Positions 25,995 to 34,861 of a DNA stretch of 64,000 nucleotides are shown in pieces. The position numbers were made by a program, and so were the translations under genes. Below the pieces are notes generated by a model. The model was not told where the DNA came from. It was given only the letters and a program-made list of their open reading frames with translations, and made no database searches. The DNA lies in assembly GCF_000425445.1 (NCBI RefSeq), contig NZ_AUDL01000012.1, positions 186,001 through 250,000 on the forward strand. Reading direction: 5' to 3'. The stretch comes from Flavobacterium denitrificans DSM 15936 (GTDB taxonomy: Bacteria; Bacteroidota; Bacteroidia; Flavobacteriales; Flavobacteriaceae). Position 1 is the stretch's first letter; the number at the start of each line of letters is the position of its first letter.

Positions 25995-28487
25995 TTAAAG
26001 CCCCAAATCAATAACATAAGAAATCTTAACTGCGATATTATCGTCAAACCTTGGCAATTGATTCGGTCCGTAGCGATAGAATCCCCCTAAACCAAAACCT
26101 TTGAAAATTCGATTTAACTCAATTCCAGACTCGAAATATCCTTTATCTAAAGTTTTATATGCAGGTCCAACATGTTGTTCCGGTTTTTCCATATTTCCCC
26201 AAGCCATTCGGGTTACTAAAACCAATGAAGGTCGAACTTTTTTCATGATCTTAATTCGGTCAAAACCATGTTTTATTTGAAAGAATAAATATTGGCTGGA
26301 GAAAAACTCATTAAAAAACATGGTCTCAAAGCTGTTTCTTCCGGCAAAAGTAATACGCTGAATTATAGTTTCTTTAGTAAGGTTGTTTGGCATTGTGTTG
26401 TATAAATGCGTAATTGGAACATCGCCCATTGCAACACCGCCTTGTAAAAGCAAACTTGTTTTTTGTCCGTTCAGGTATTTTTTTTCATATTCGGTTTTGA
26501 AATCAATTTTGCTGAATGTAAAATCGTTTTCTAAAACATTTGGTAACGATTGTGTATATTGAAAAGTAAATCTCGGAAATCTTTTGTCTGTTTCTGTTCT
26601 TCCGGTCGGAGTCTGCATGAATTCACTGAAAGGCGCCCAAACAATCGAAGCCATTGCCGTAGTCATAATATAATTCGAATACAATTGCCCATTATAGTTG
26701 AAAAGATAATCAAATTTTGGCTCGACATAAGTTCGTGCAAGCTCAAAAACAGCTTCTGTTTTCGGAATAAATTTGGTCTGAATATTCGCTTTCCAGCTCG
26801 TGTAATGATAAAAAGTACTAATGTTAATTGGCCTTGGATCATAAATCTTGAAAACACGTTTGTCAACGGCAAAAACGGTACTCGCAATCTCTCGCACATC
26901 ATCTGTGTAGGATCCGTTCAGCCAGGTATTGGTGTTTTTGTCTAATAAAACACCAGCTCCTAAATTGTATTTAAAAACACCATCTTTTGTTCCGTATGCG
27001 CCATAACCTTCAATTCTGAAATGTTTAGAAAAACGATCATTCGTAACACCTCCAAGTCCTAAACGGAAACCTTCGTAATTGTTATAACTGATGACTTTTT
27101 TCAGATCCAAATCAATTGGACCAAGCGGAAGATAACCATTGATGATTTTTCGGCCTAAACCAAGACGTTTTTCAATTCTTTTGCTAAGCGATAAACTGTC
27201 TATTAATTGATAAGTTCTTTGGCCTTTAAGATCTAAACTTTCTTTACGATATTGATTCCAGAATTCTTCTGGCTTTTTATTTGCATCATCTTTAATTTCA
27301 ATATAAAGCGACGGATTTTTTATTGAAGGATTAGTGTTGTAATGAATGTCAAAATTATTGCTTTCAGAAATTAAATACGTAAAATCGGAAGCCACTTTTT
27401 TTCTTCGTTCGTAATTGTCTTCAACATCACCATCAAATTGAATCGTTCCGCCTAAAATCTTAATATCATCATCATTTTTCCCTTTTACAATTTTGAAAGT
27501 AGTGTTGCTTTGGAACCAAATTTTCTCTTCAGGAACATATTCAAATTCGTGAATGCCACTAATATCCAAAACGGCTTTTATTCGCATAACCGCTTTCGCA
27601 ACAGCAAAATTTTCCTGATCGATATACAAAACACCTTCTAATGCATTTGTTTTTCTTTTCTTGTTTTTAAAGTAAATCATAAAGGTATTGCGACCTTTGA
27701 TTGGTACAGTGTCTAAAAGCTTGTAATTGTAATCAGAAAAAGCGTTGTCAGCAATTGGACTTTGGTGTTTGGTTTCAAACAATTCATATTTCGAATCATA
27801 AATCGAAATAGACTGCAAGTTGAAGGCAATGATTTCGTAAACAGGTTGTTTAAAACCTGCCATTTTTGTTCCGAGAATTGTTTCTTTTAATTTCTTGTTT
27901 CCAAATTGATATTGCGAAACTTTCTCTGTTTGAAATAAATGTTGTTTGGTTATAATTTCTTTAAACTTATAATCAGAAGAATCAATATTAATTTCTTTTT
28001 TATTGAAATCTTTATAAGCTGCAGAAGTATCAATTCTGCCGTCGATAGAGTCCGGATTTGCAGTAACAATCAACTTGTTGTATGTTTTATATTCAAAACT
28101 GCTTAGTCTCTTCTGGGGATTGTTTTTGTTCTTATTTGCAATAACTTTTTTAATGATTGTTAAAGCAGGATTTTCATTTGAAACAACAACCTCTTTTAAG
28201 TCATCTGTTTTTTGAGAAAGCGAAATCGGATAAAATTTTTTCTTCTCTACAACAGGAACTAATTTTGTTTGAAAACCAATATAAGAAACCGCAAAAGTCG
28301 TCGTTTTTGAATTGATTTTAAGCTCAAATTTCCCATCAACATCGGTTATTGTATTGTTGTTGTCTGTCGTGGTTATGGTCGCAAAAGGGAGTGGTTTGTT
28401 GTTTGAATCTGTAACAATTCCGTTTATTTGAAATTGCGCTTGGATAGTAAGCGTAAAAAACAAAGTCAATAAACAAAATAGCTTCAT
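25995..28487 (-). CDS. DUF5686 outer-membrane protein with CarboxypepD_reg-like domain
   Basis: The 830-aa protein has a signal peptide (ending IQAQ, about residue 18), a CarboxypepD_reg-like beta-sandwich (about 20-105: INGIVTDSNNKPLPFATI, DVDGKFELKI, SYIGFQTK, LKEVVVS), and a long DUF5686 region ending in a beta-barrel-like C-terminus (KISYVIDLGL). It is likely an outer-membrane protein of unknown function, common in Flavobacteria. A promoter with a TATTTTTG -7 element and a TTG 21 bases upstream lies at 28535-28566. Confidence 0.8.
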   Translation of the reverse strand: MKLFCLLTLFFTLTIQAQFQINGIVTDSNNKPLPFATITTTDNNNTITDVDGKFELKINSKTTTFAVSYIGFQTKLVPVVEKKKFYPISLSQKTDDLKEVVVSNENPALTIIKKVIANKNKNNPQKRLSSFEYKTYNKLIVTANPDSIDGRIDTSAAYKDFNKKEINIDSSDYKFKEIITKQHLFQTEKVSQYQFGNKKLKETILGTKMAGFKQPVYEIIAFNLQSISIYDSKYELFETKHQSPIADNAFSDYNYKLLDTVPIKGRNTFMIYFKNKKRKTNALEGVLYIDQENFAVAKAVMRIKAVLDISGIHEFEYVPEEKIWFQSNTTFKIVKGKNDDDIKILGGTIQFDGDVEDNYERRKKVASDFTYLISESNNFDIHYNTNPSIKNPSLYIEIKDDANKKPEEFWNQYRKESLDLKGQRTYQLIDSLSLSKRIEKRLGLGRKIINGYLPLGPIDLDLKKVISYNNYEGFRLGLGGVTNDRFSKHFRIEGYGAYGTKDGVFKYNLGAGVLLDKNTNTWLNGSYTDDVREIASTVFAVDKRVFKIYDPRPINISTFYHYTSWKANIQTKFIPKTEAVFELARTYVEPKFDYLFNYNGQLYSNYIMTTAMASIVWAPFSEFMQTPTGRTETDKRFPRFTFQYTQSLPNVLENDFTFSKIDFKTEYEKKYLNGQKTSLLLQGGVAMGDVPITHLYNTMPNNLTKETIIQRITFAGRNSFETMFFNEFFSSQYLFFQIKHGFDRIKIMKKVRPSLVLVTRMAWGNMEKPEQHVGPAYKTLDKGYFESGIELNRIFKGFGLGGFYRYGPNQLPRFDDNIAVKISYVIDLGL

Positions 28488-28534
28488 ACAGAGGGTTATA
28501 GTTTCAAAAACGAAAAGATTTTACTTTTGGTATG

Positions 28535-28566
28535 CAAAAATAAGAATAAAAAAATCCGTTTGGCAA
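28535..28566 (-). promoter_or_regulatory. promoter of the DUF5686 gene
   Basis: On the minus strand TATTTTTG (28542-28535) matches TAnnTTTG, and TTG (28566-28564) lies 21 bases upstream. The -33 region falls inside the frr terminator hairpin. Confidence 0.5.
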
Positions 28567-28590
28567 GATTACACCAAACGGATTTTTGTA
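28549..28590 (-). terminator. terminator of frr
   Basis: The arms aaaatccgtttgg and ccaaacggatttt form a strong hairpin 18 bases past the frr stop, followed leftward by a T-run. It overlaps the -33 region of the next gene's promoter. Confidence 0.7.
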
Positions 28591-28607
28591 TTTTGTGCCA
28601 AATGTAA

Positions 28608-29171
28608 TTACACTTTCATGATTTCAGCTTCTTTTGCAGCCAATAACTCATCAATTTTTTTTGTGTAAGCATTTGTTAAGTTTTGAACTTCTTCTTCAGC
28701 AGATTTGCAGATGTCTTCAGAAGTTCCTTCTTTTTCTAATTTTTTGATGTCAGTGTTGGCATCTTTACGAGAATTACGGATACCAATTTTAGCATCTTCA
28801 GCCTCAGATTTTGCTTGTTTTGCCAAATCACGACGACGTTCTTCTGTCAAAGGCGGTACGCTAATGATGATTACGTCTCCGTTGTTCATTGGGTTGAAAC
28901 CAATGTTGGCAACCATAATTGCTTTTTCAATTGCTGACAACATGTTTTTTTCAAACGGCTGCAAAGTAATTGTTCTCGCATCTGGAACACTGATTTTAGA
29001 TACTTGAGAAAGTGGTGTAGCAGCTCCGTAGTAATCAACAAAAACACCTCCAAGCATTGCTGGAGAAGCTTTTCCTGCACGAATATTTAGAAATTCTTTT
29101 TCTAAATGCGCAATAGAACCATTCATTGATTCTTCCGTACTTTCTAATATGAAATCTATTTCTTCACTCAT
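28608..29171 (-). CDS. frr: ribosome recycling factor
   Basis: The 187-aa protein matches RRF throughout, with MNGSIAHLEKEFLNIRAGKASPAML near the N-terminus, ISVPPLTEERRRDLAKQAK in the middle and a coiled C-terminal helix. It splits post-termination ribosomes with EF-G. It follows pyrH by 67 bases, the usual bacterial pyrH-frr order. Confidence 0.96.
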   Translation of the reverse strand: MSEEIDFILESTEESMNGSIAHLEKEFLNIRAGKASPAMLGGVFVDYYGAATPLSQVSKISVPDARTITLQPFEKNMLSAIEKAIMVANIGFNPMNNGDVIIISVPPLTEERRRDLAKQAKSEAEDAKIGIRNSRKDANTDIKKLEKEGTSEDICKSAEEEVQNLTNAYTKKIDELLAAKEAEIMKV

Positions 29172-29238
29172 TTTTTTTGATTTTCAGTTTTATTCTCAGT
29201 TTTCAATTTAGTCTTGTGACTGTAAACTGTGACTGAGA

Positions 29239-29946
29239 CTATATATTAACTACAGTTCCAATATTTTCGCCTTCGCAGATTTTCAACAGATTTCCAATTT
29301 TGTTCATATCAAAAACAACGATTGGCAATTTGTTTTCTTGGCTTAATGTAAAAGCAGTAGTATCCATTACATTTAATCCTTTTTTGATTACATCGTCAAA
29401 CGAAATGAAATCAAATTTTACAGCTGAAGCATTTTTTTCTGGATCAGAATCGTACACTCCATCAACACGTGTTCCTTTTAAGATAACATCAGCATTGATT
29501 TCGATTCCTCTTAAAACTGCTGCAGTATCTGTTGTAAAATATGGGTTTCCAGTTCCAGCACCAAAAATTACGATTCTTCCTTTTTCAAGGTGACGATCTG
29601 CTCTTCTTTTGATATATGGTTCTGCGATAGATTCCATTTTTAAAGCAGTCTGCAAACGCGTTTTCATTCCTTTGTCTTCAAGTGCGCCTTGTAAAGCCAT
29701 TCCGTTAATAACAGTTGCAAGCATTCCCATATAATCACCTTGCACTCTGTCCATTCCAGAACTTGCTCCGGCAACGCCTCTAAAAATATTTCCTCCTCCA
29801 ATAACAATAGCAATTTCTACTCCTTTATCGTGAATCTGCTTGATTTCATCTGCATATTCGCCTAATCTTTTCGGGTCAATTCCGTATTGTAAATCACCCA
29901 TTAAGGCCTCGCCGCTAAGTTTCAGAAGAATTCTTTTATATTTCAT
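29239..29946 (-). CDS. pyrH: UMP kinase
   Basis: The 235-aa protein has the amino-acid-kinase fold motifs [34 protein letters not shown] and [17 protein letters not shown]. It converts UMP to UDP with ATP. It is the first gene of the pyrH-frr operon, with a -7 element at 29969-29976. Confidence 0.96.
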   Translation of the reverse strand: MKYKRILLKLSGEALMGDLQYGIDPKRLGEYADEIKQIHDKGVEIAIVIGGGNIFRGVAGASSGMDRVQGDYMGMLATVINGMALQGALEDKGMKTRLQTALKMESIAEPYIKRRADRHLEKGRIVIFGAGTGNPYFTTDTAAVLRGIEINADVILKGTRVDGVYDSDPEKNASAVKFDFISFDDVIKKGLNVMDTTAFTLSQENKLPIVVFDMNKIGNLLKICEGENIGTVVNI

Positions 29947-29968
29947 GTTTGTGTTGCGTTAATTTGTG

Positions 29969-29976
29969 CAAATATA
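29969..29976 (-). promoter_or_regulatory. -7 element (TATATTTG) of pyrH
   Basis: An exact TAnnTTTG match 23 bases before the pyrH ATG on the minus strand. No obvious -33 TTG. Confidence 0.4.
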
Positions 29977-30136
29977 GACATATTCTGATTTTTAAAAATA
30001 ATGTTTACAAAAAAATAATTGGGAAGTAAATTTAAATTTATAAAGAATTTTATTGGCTTTTTATATCAAATCTGATAAAAGTCATATCTCGGTCTAGAGA
30101 AAATCCGTAATTTTATGCTAAGCAAAATAATTATCT

Positions 30137-30754
30137 ATGAAAAGCATTGTCGCCAAAGCGTTGTTCAATAGCCACTCTTATATTGAATATCGAAAAATAG
30201 TAACCGATTTATTGTCTGAAGGAAAATCAACTGGAAATGAGCAATCTGACAGTTTGACCAATTATTCAAAATTGAATGAAGCCCGAATGAATCGGCTGGA
30301 AAAGACGATTCAAGTTTCTGAAGATATACAATCAAAATTACAACATTTAGACAATCATTATATCTGGCTTGTAATTTCTGAAGGTTGGTGTGGTGATGCG
30401 GCACAGATTCTTCCAATATTAAATAAAATGGCGCTCATTTCTGATAAAAAAATAGATTTGAGAATTGTGTTCCGTGATGAAAATGATGATTTGATGGAAC
30501 ATTATTTGACAAATGGCGGAAGAGCAATTCCAAAAGTAATTGTAATTTGTAAAGAAGCCGGAATTGTGAGAGCAGATTGGGGTCCAAGACCAAAAGGCGC
30601 AACCGAATTAATGGCAAAACACAAGCGAGAAGTTGGCCCAATCGATGAAAAAATCAAAACTGATTTACAATTATGGTATTTGACAGATAAAGGAATTTCG
30701 GTTCAGGAAGAACTTGTAGCGATTATGGAAAACATCAAATATAACCGCTTGTAG
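30137..30754 (+). CDS. thioredoxin-family protein with a single active-site cysteine
   Basis: The 205-aa protein has a thioredoxin-like core around ISEGWCGDAAQILPILNKMA, followed by the cis-proline segment GGRAIPKVIVI. In the active-site motif WCGDA the second cysteine is absent, so it cannot form the usual disulfide. It could work by a monothiol or peroxidatic-type mechanism, or be a structural relative. Related thioredoxin-like proteins in Bacteroidetes carry the same WCxDA. No signal peptide; cytoplasmic. It stands alone. Confidence 0.75.
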   Translation: MKSIVAKALFNSHSYIEYRKIVTDLLSEGKSTGNEQSDSLTNYSKLNEARMNRLEKTIQVSEDIQSKLQHLDNHYIWLVISEGWCGDAAQILPILNKMALISDKKIDLRIVFRDENDDLMEHYLTNGGRAIPKVIVICKEAGIVRADWGPRPKGATELMAKHKREVGPIDEKIKTDLQLWYLTDKGISVQEELVAIMENIKYNRL

Positions 30755-31120
30755 TAGTCTTTTTTTTGAAATAAATTGATGAAATTGCTGTTGATAACGT
30801 GTTGATAATAAACTAAATAAGATGTTAAATAATGCGTTTGAAATTTTCGCATTGTTTAAAATTTCGTATCTTAGTAAAACTATCCCACTTCTATTATTAA
30901 TTTTCTGATTTACTCTTTTTATTGGTGTTTATTTAATGTTCAACTATTAAAAAATGCACTATTATGAAAAAGTTATTCGAAAGATTTTATGATTTCTTTT
31001 CTACATTTTTATTTGGAGGGAAGAATGTTCCTCACTATTAACTTTAAATAAGTATGAGATAAGATTACTTGTTTACAAAAGAGCCTGGCACATTACTGAA
31101 TAAAAAAGTAATGTGCTTTT
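30755..31120. other. intergenic region with a candidate micro-gene
   Basis: The 366-base gap between the thioredoxin-like gene and convergent truB is AT-rich. It carries the 25-codon ORF at 30964-31041 and a plus-strand hairpin terminator at 31087-31125. A weak -7-like TATCTTAG lies at 30867-30874. I see nothing else. Confidence 0.6.
30964..31041 (+). CDS. possible 25-aa amphipathic micro-protein
   Basis: An ATG at 30964 opens a 25-codon ORF starting MKKLFERFYDFFSTFLF and ending with TAA at 31039-31041. The first 17 residues alternate charged and large hydrophobic residues in a way that would form an amphipathic helix. The ORF is followed 45 bases later by a strong plus-strand terminator, and no larger gene uses that terminator. 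The promoter is not clear. It may be a real small peptide or a chance ORF on a small RNA. Confidence 0.35.
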   Translation: MKKLFERFYDFFSTFLFGGKNVPHY

Positions 31121-31125
31121 TTATT
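31087..31125 (+). terminator. rightward terminator before truB
   Basis: The arms gcacattact and agtaatgtgc with a 9-base loop are followed by ttttttatttt. It is oriented for a plus-strand transcript and can serve convergent truB in part. Confidence 0.75.
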
Positions 31126-31810
31126 TTAAGCTTTCTTCAAACAAAGTAATATCAATTGCATTTCTTACGTCGTAATCACCAATTTTAGTACGGCGTAAAA
31201 CAGTTAAGTGCGAACCTGAATTCATTGCTTTTCCAAAATCATAAGCTAGCGAACGAATGTATGTTCCTTTAGAACAAACTACTCTGAAATCTACTTCCGG
31301 CAATTCAACTCTAGTGATTTCGAACTCATGAATTGTAGTTTTTCTGCTTTCAATTTCGATAGATTCTCCAGCACGAGCGTGTTCGTACAAGCGGACGCCG
31401 TCTTTTTTTATGGCTGAAAAAATAGGTGGTTTTTGATCAATTTCACCTAAAAACTGCTTTACCGTTTCATGAATCAAAGATTCGTTGATATGATTGGTTG
31501 GGAAAGTTTGGTCGATTTCGGTTTCTAAATCGTACGATGGAGTAGTGGCTCCAATATAAAATGTTCCGGTATATTCTTTTGCCTGACCCTGAAGTTCAGA
31601 AATCTTTTTTGTGAATTTTCCAGTACAAATTAATAAGAGTCCAGTCGCTAAAGGATCTAAAGTACCAGCGTGACCAATTTTGAACTTTTTTGGCAGTCCA
31701 ACTTTATTAATCAAAAGATATTTTAATTTATTGACAGCTTGAAACGAACTCCATTTTAATGGTTTGTCAATCAATAAAACTTGTCCGTTTAAATATTCCT
31801 CAGGTGTCAT
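31121..31810 (-). CDS. truB: tRNA pseudouridine(55) synthase
   Basis: The 229-aa protein has the TruB signatures LLIDKPLKWSSFQAVNKLK, KIGHAGTLDPLATGLLLICTG (catalytic Asp) and GTYIRSLAYDFGKAM. It makes pseudouridine 55 in the T loop of tRNAs. It is shorter than the E. coli enzyme, lacking the C-terminal PUA part, as usual in Bacteroidetes. Its ATG shares one base with the uppP stop. Confidence 0.94.
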   Translation of the reverse strand: MTPEEYLNGQVLLIDKPLKWSSFQAVNKLKYLLINKVGLPKKFKIGHAGTLDPLATGLLLICTGKFTKKISELQGQAKEYTGTFYIGATTPSYDLETEIDQTFPTNHINESLIHETVKQFLGEIDQKPPIFSAIKKDGVRLYEHARAGESIEIESRKTTIHEFEITRVELPEVDFRVVCSKGTYIRSLAYDFGKAMNSGSHLTVLRRTKIGDYDVRNAIDITLFEESLK

Positions 31811-32607
31811 TATATTATCGTAAGCGGGTGAATAAAAAAGTGAATCACTAATAAAATGATTCCTGCAGCAATTCGGTAATAGCCAAAAACTTTAAATCCG
31901 TTTTTAGTCAAAAATCCGATGAAGGTTTTGATTGCCAAAAGCGCTACGGCAAAAGCAACAATATTTCCAATAATCAGCATGTTTACTTGGTCATGAGATA
32001 ATTCAAATCCAGCTTTATAATAATCGTAGCATTTTTTTGCAGTTGCGCCCAACATTGTTGGAACGGCTAAGAAAAATGAAAATTCAGCAGCCGAAGTTCT
32101 AGTCAGTTTTTGAGCCATACCACCAACGATACTTGCGCCACTTCGTGAAACGCCTGGAATCATTGCAAGGCATTGGAATAGCCCAATTTTTAAAGCTTTT
32201 GCATATGTGATTTCAGTTGAAACTTCTGGATCGTTTGGCTTGTTGAACCATTCGTCAACTTTCAACAAAATGATGCCACCTAATAAAAGTGAAATCGCAA
32301 CAGTTATTGGGTTTTCTAATAAGCCATCAATAATATCGCTTAATAGCAGTCCTAAAACCACAGCAGGAATAAAAGCCACTAAAAGTTTAAAGTAAAAGTC
32401 AAATGTTTGAAAGAAACGTTTGAAATATAAAATTACAACCGAAAGTATCGCGCCAAGTTGAATTACAATGGTGAAAAGTTTGGTAAAATCATCTTTTGCT
32501 ATTCCGAAAAAAGAAGAAGCAATAATCATATGGCCTGTTGAAGAAACAGGCAAAAACTCTGTAATTCCTTCAATAATGGCAAGAACGATAGCTTGTAATG
32601 TATTCAT
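31810..32607 (-). CDS. uppP: undecaprenyl-diphosphate phosphatase
   Basis: The 265-aa integral membrane protein has the BacA/UppP motifs [17 protein letters not shown] (about 13-29) and [10 protein letters not shown] (near 165). It recycles undecaprenyl pyrophosphate for cell-wall synthesis. It overlaps truB by one base (taATG) and follows the DUF3098 gene. Confidence 0.94.
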   Translation of the reverse strand: MNTLQAIVLAIIEGITEFLPVSSTGHMIIASSFFGIAKDDFTKLFTIVIQLGAILSVVILYFKRFFQTFDFYFKLLVAFIPAVVLGLLLSDIIDGLLENPITVAISLLLGGIILLKVDEWFNKPNDPEVSTEITYAKALKIGLFQCLAMIPGVSRSGASIVGGMAQKLTRTSAAEFSFFLAVPTMLGATAKKCYDYYKAGFELSHDQVNMLIIGNIVAFAVALLAIKTFIGFLTKNGFKVFGYYRIAAGIILLVIHFFIHPLTII

Positions 32608-32701
32608 TTATAATTTTAGATTTAGTCCCGAAGCCTCGGGATTGATTTCAGATTGTCACCCTGAGTTTAGTCGAAGGGCTAGCCAATATCTGTAAGTCTA
32701 A

Positions 32702-32956
32702 TTATTTTGATTTTTTGAAGATGGAATAGATCGTGATTCCAAAACCGATCAAAACAGTTGTTGGAGCCAAACGAATACGTCTAAAGCTGAAAATGTCTTC
32801 GTTAAAAACATTTGGATCAGTACTTCCTCCGCCAGACATCAATATGAATCCTAATGCGATAACGCCAATTCCAATCAATAAGATTTTGTAATTGATTCCG
32901 TCAAAAAGGAATTCGTGATTATCTTGTTTTCCTTCTTTAATATTGTTGTTTTTCAT
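32702..32956 (-). CDS. DUF3098 membrane protein
   Basis: The 84-aa protein has two membrane segments (about 25-45 and 65-80) separated by GGGSTDPNVFNEDIFSFRRIRLAPTTVL, which fits DUF3098. The family is encoded next to ftsX and uppP in Bacteroidetes, so a role in the cell envelope is likely. Confidence 0.85.
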   Translation of the reverse strand: MKNNNIKEGKQDNHEFLFDGINYKILLIGIGVIALGFILMSGGGSTDPNVFNEDIFSFRRIRLAPTTVLIGFGITIYSIFKKSK

Positions 32957-33067
32957 TTTATTTCTTTTGCTGTCTTGAGCAAACCCAAGATGTTTTATTT
33001 ATTTGTCAGCCTGAGCAAACTCGAAGGCAATTATTTAATACTGAAAACTTAATGCTGCGACTGAATA

Positions 33068-33943
33068 CTAATAAAGATCGTCTGTTCTTAAATTCAAGAA
33101 ACGTTGTGTTGCAAAGTGCGTACTTACCCAAGTAATCAAAACTCCAAATCCGAAAACGGCTAATAATACCAAGCCGATCAAAGCTTTGTCTTCTAAAATT
33201 CCTAATCCAGGGAAGTTCGTTTCGACATAAATTAAAAGTGCAATCAATGCAATAATTGCTAAAACTGCGCCAAGCATTCCTAATTTTACGCTGCGCATTA
33301 CAAAAGGTTTACGGATAAAGGCTTTTGTAGCCCCAACCATTTGCATCGTTTTGATAATAAAACGATTTGAATGTATAGAAAGTCGTAGCGAACTATTGAT
33401 TAGTAAAACCGCAATTACAGCAAGGAAACCGCTGATAATTAAAATCCACATACTTACTTTTTTGATATTGTCATTTACTAGGTTTATCAATTGTTTGTCG
33501 TAAACAATATCTTCAATCATAGTATTTTGACGCAATTTGCTTTCAATTTTAGAGATGCTGTCTCTTTCAACATAATCAGCTTTTAGGTGAATGTCGTATG
33601 AATTCAACAATGGGTTTTCTCCTAAGAAAGTCAAGAAATCTTCTCCAATGATATCGGTATGTTCTTTTGCTGCTTTTTCTTTCGAAACATAAGCATACGA
33701 TTTTGCAAAAGGCGCTCTTTTTAATTCGGCATCAAATGCTTTGACAACACTATCATTAGCCTCATTTTTGAAGAAAACAGTCATCGCGATTTTTTCTTTA
33801 AAATCGTTAGCCAGTTTTTTAGAATTAATAATGAATAATCCCAGTACTCCCAAAAGGAATAAAACCAGAAATACACTTAAAACTACCGAAAAATAAGAGG
33901 AAATTAACCTGCGCTTTTGAAATTTATCAAAGTTAGAACTCAT
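33068..33943 (-). CDS. ftsX: cell-division ABC transporter permease FtsX
   Basis: The 291-aa protein has an N-terminal span (about 18-38), a periplasmic loop (about 45-165) and three C-terminal spans, the FtsX layout. Motifs include RLSIHSNRFIIKTMQMVGATKAFIRKPF. With FtsE (not in this window) it regulates peptidoglycan hydrolases at the septum. It heads the ftsX-DUF3098-uppP-truB cluster. Confidence 0.88.
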   Translation of the reverse strand: MSSNFDKFQKRRLISSYFSVVLSVFLVLFLLGVLGLFIINSKKLANDFKEKIAMTVFFKNEANDSVVKAFDAELKRAPFAKSYAYVSKEKAAKEHTDIIGEDFLTFLGENPLLNSYDIHLKADYVERDSISKIESKLRQNTMIEDIVYDKQLINLVNDNIKKVSMWILIISGFLAVIAVLLINSSLRLSIHSNRFIIKTMQMVGATKAFIRKPFVMRSVKLGMLGAVLAIIALIALLIYVETNFPGLGILEDKALIGLVLLAVFGFGVLITWVSTHFATQRFLNLRTDDLY

Positions 33944-34105
33944 AGTTTGCTTAATTATGTGGTAAAAATAATAAAGAATTTCTTTATTTAAAGTTATTAA
34001 CGAACTTTTATACTATAAATGTACAATTCCCTATTGAATAAAATATTGGTTTAACCGTAAAGTGCGCAAATTTTTATCAAAGTTTCCAAACAAAGTTGAT
34101 TTAAT

Positions 34106-34179
34106 CTCGCAAAGTCGCAGAGTCGCAAAGTTTTCATAATCGATTGAAGAAAAACTTTGCGACTCTGCGACTTTGCGAG
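34106..34179. repeat. inverted repeat, CTCGCAAAGTCGCAGAG family
   Basis: The arms 34106-34134 and 34151-34179 are nearly perfect 29-bp complements with a short loop. The palindrome lies between ftsX and the molybdopterin-fold lipoprotein gene and may serve as a terminator for that gene. Confidence 0.75.
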
Positions 34180-34258
34180 CAAAAAAAGTAACGAAGTGCT
34201 TTAGCGCTCAAAAAACTAAAAAAACTTAGTAGCTTAGAATCTCAGAACCTTAGCATCT

Positions 34259-34849
34259 TTATTTAACTTTATAAACTTCAATGCTTTTTAACCAATAAAC
34301 ATGACGTGGTCCCGTTTTGATATCGTTTTTGCAAATCGCGATCATTTCGCCGTTTTTTACCGGTTTTCCATTTTCTTCAAAAAGAATATAAGTGTTTTCT
34401 CCAGTAGGATTGTTGAAAATTTCTGCCCACGAAAAAGTGGCTTTATAATCGTCTGAAGCTCGGGCTACGATATAGAAGTTTCTGTCTTTGTGCCCGTTTT
34501 GTTTGATTTTTGCTTTTTCAAGAATGTCTCTTAAAAGAACACCTTTGCAAACTTTAATTTCTCTTTTGACTTCTCCATTTTTACCCGTTATTTTTAAATT
34601 GTCAATCGTTGCAACTTTCATTTTTCTCAAAGAATCAACTGTTAATTGAAGTTGAAATTCGACATCGCCTTTCACTTCAATTTGATGATTTACTAATTTT
34701 AAACTGTCTTCAGCAGAAAGTAGATTGTGATCATGTTTTTTAGTTTCTGAAGTTTTTTCGGTTGAAACTTTTTCTTCTTTTTTAGAGGAATTGCACATCG
34801 CACAAGAAAATGCAATGAAGAAAATTAGAATGTAGTTTTTAGTTTTCAT
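34259..34849 (-). CDS. lipoprotein with molybdopterin-dependent-oxidoreductase-like fold
   Basis: The 196-aa protein has a lipoprotein signal (Cys at residue 19, followed by NSSKKEEK), a charged linker with HDH, and a C-terminal domain of about 140 residues that resembles the sulfite-oxidase molybdopterin-binding fold: LTVDSLRKMKVATIDNL, VCKGVLLRDILEKAKI, ATFSWAEIFNN and RHVYWLKSIEV. In this short family the insertion bearing the usual Mo-ligand cysteine is missing, although a Cys precedes KGVLLRD. It is likely a substrate- or cofactor-binding lipoprotein. It starts 12 bases past the stop of the TonB receptor gene. Confidence 0.7.
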   Translation of the reverse strand: MKTKNYILIFFIAFSCAMCNSSKKEEKVSTEKTSETKKHDHNLLSAEDSLKLVNHQIEVKGDVEFQLQLTVDSLRKMKVATIDNLKITGKNGEVKREIKVCKGVLLRDILEKAKIKQNGHKDRNFYIVARASDDYKATFSWAEIFNNPTGENTYILFEENGKPVKNGEMIAICKNDIKTGPRHVYWLKSIEVYKVK

Positions 34850-34861
34850 AGAATTTGCAGT

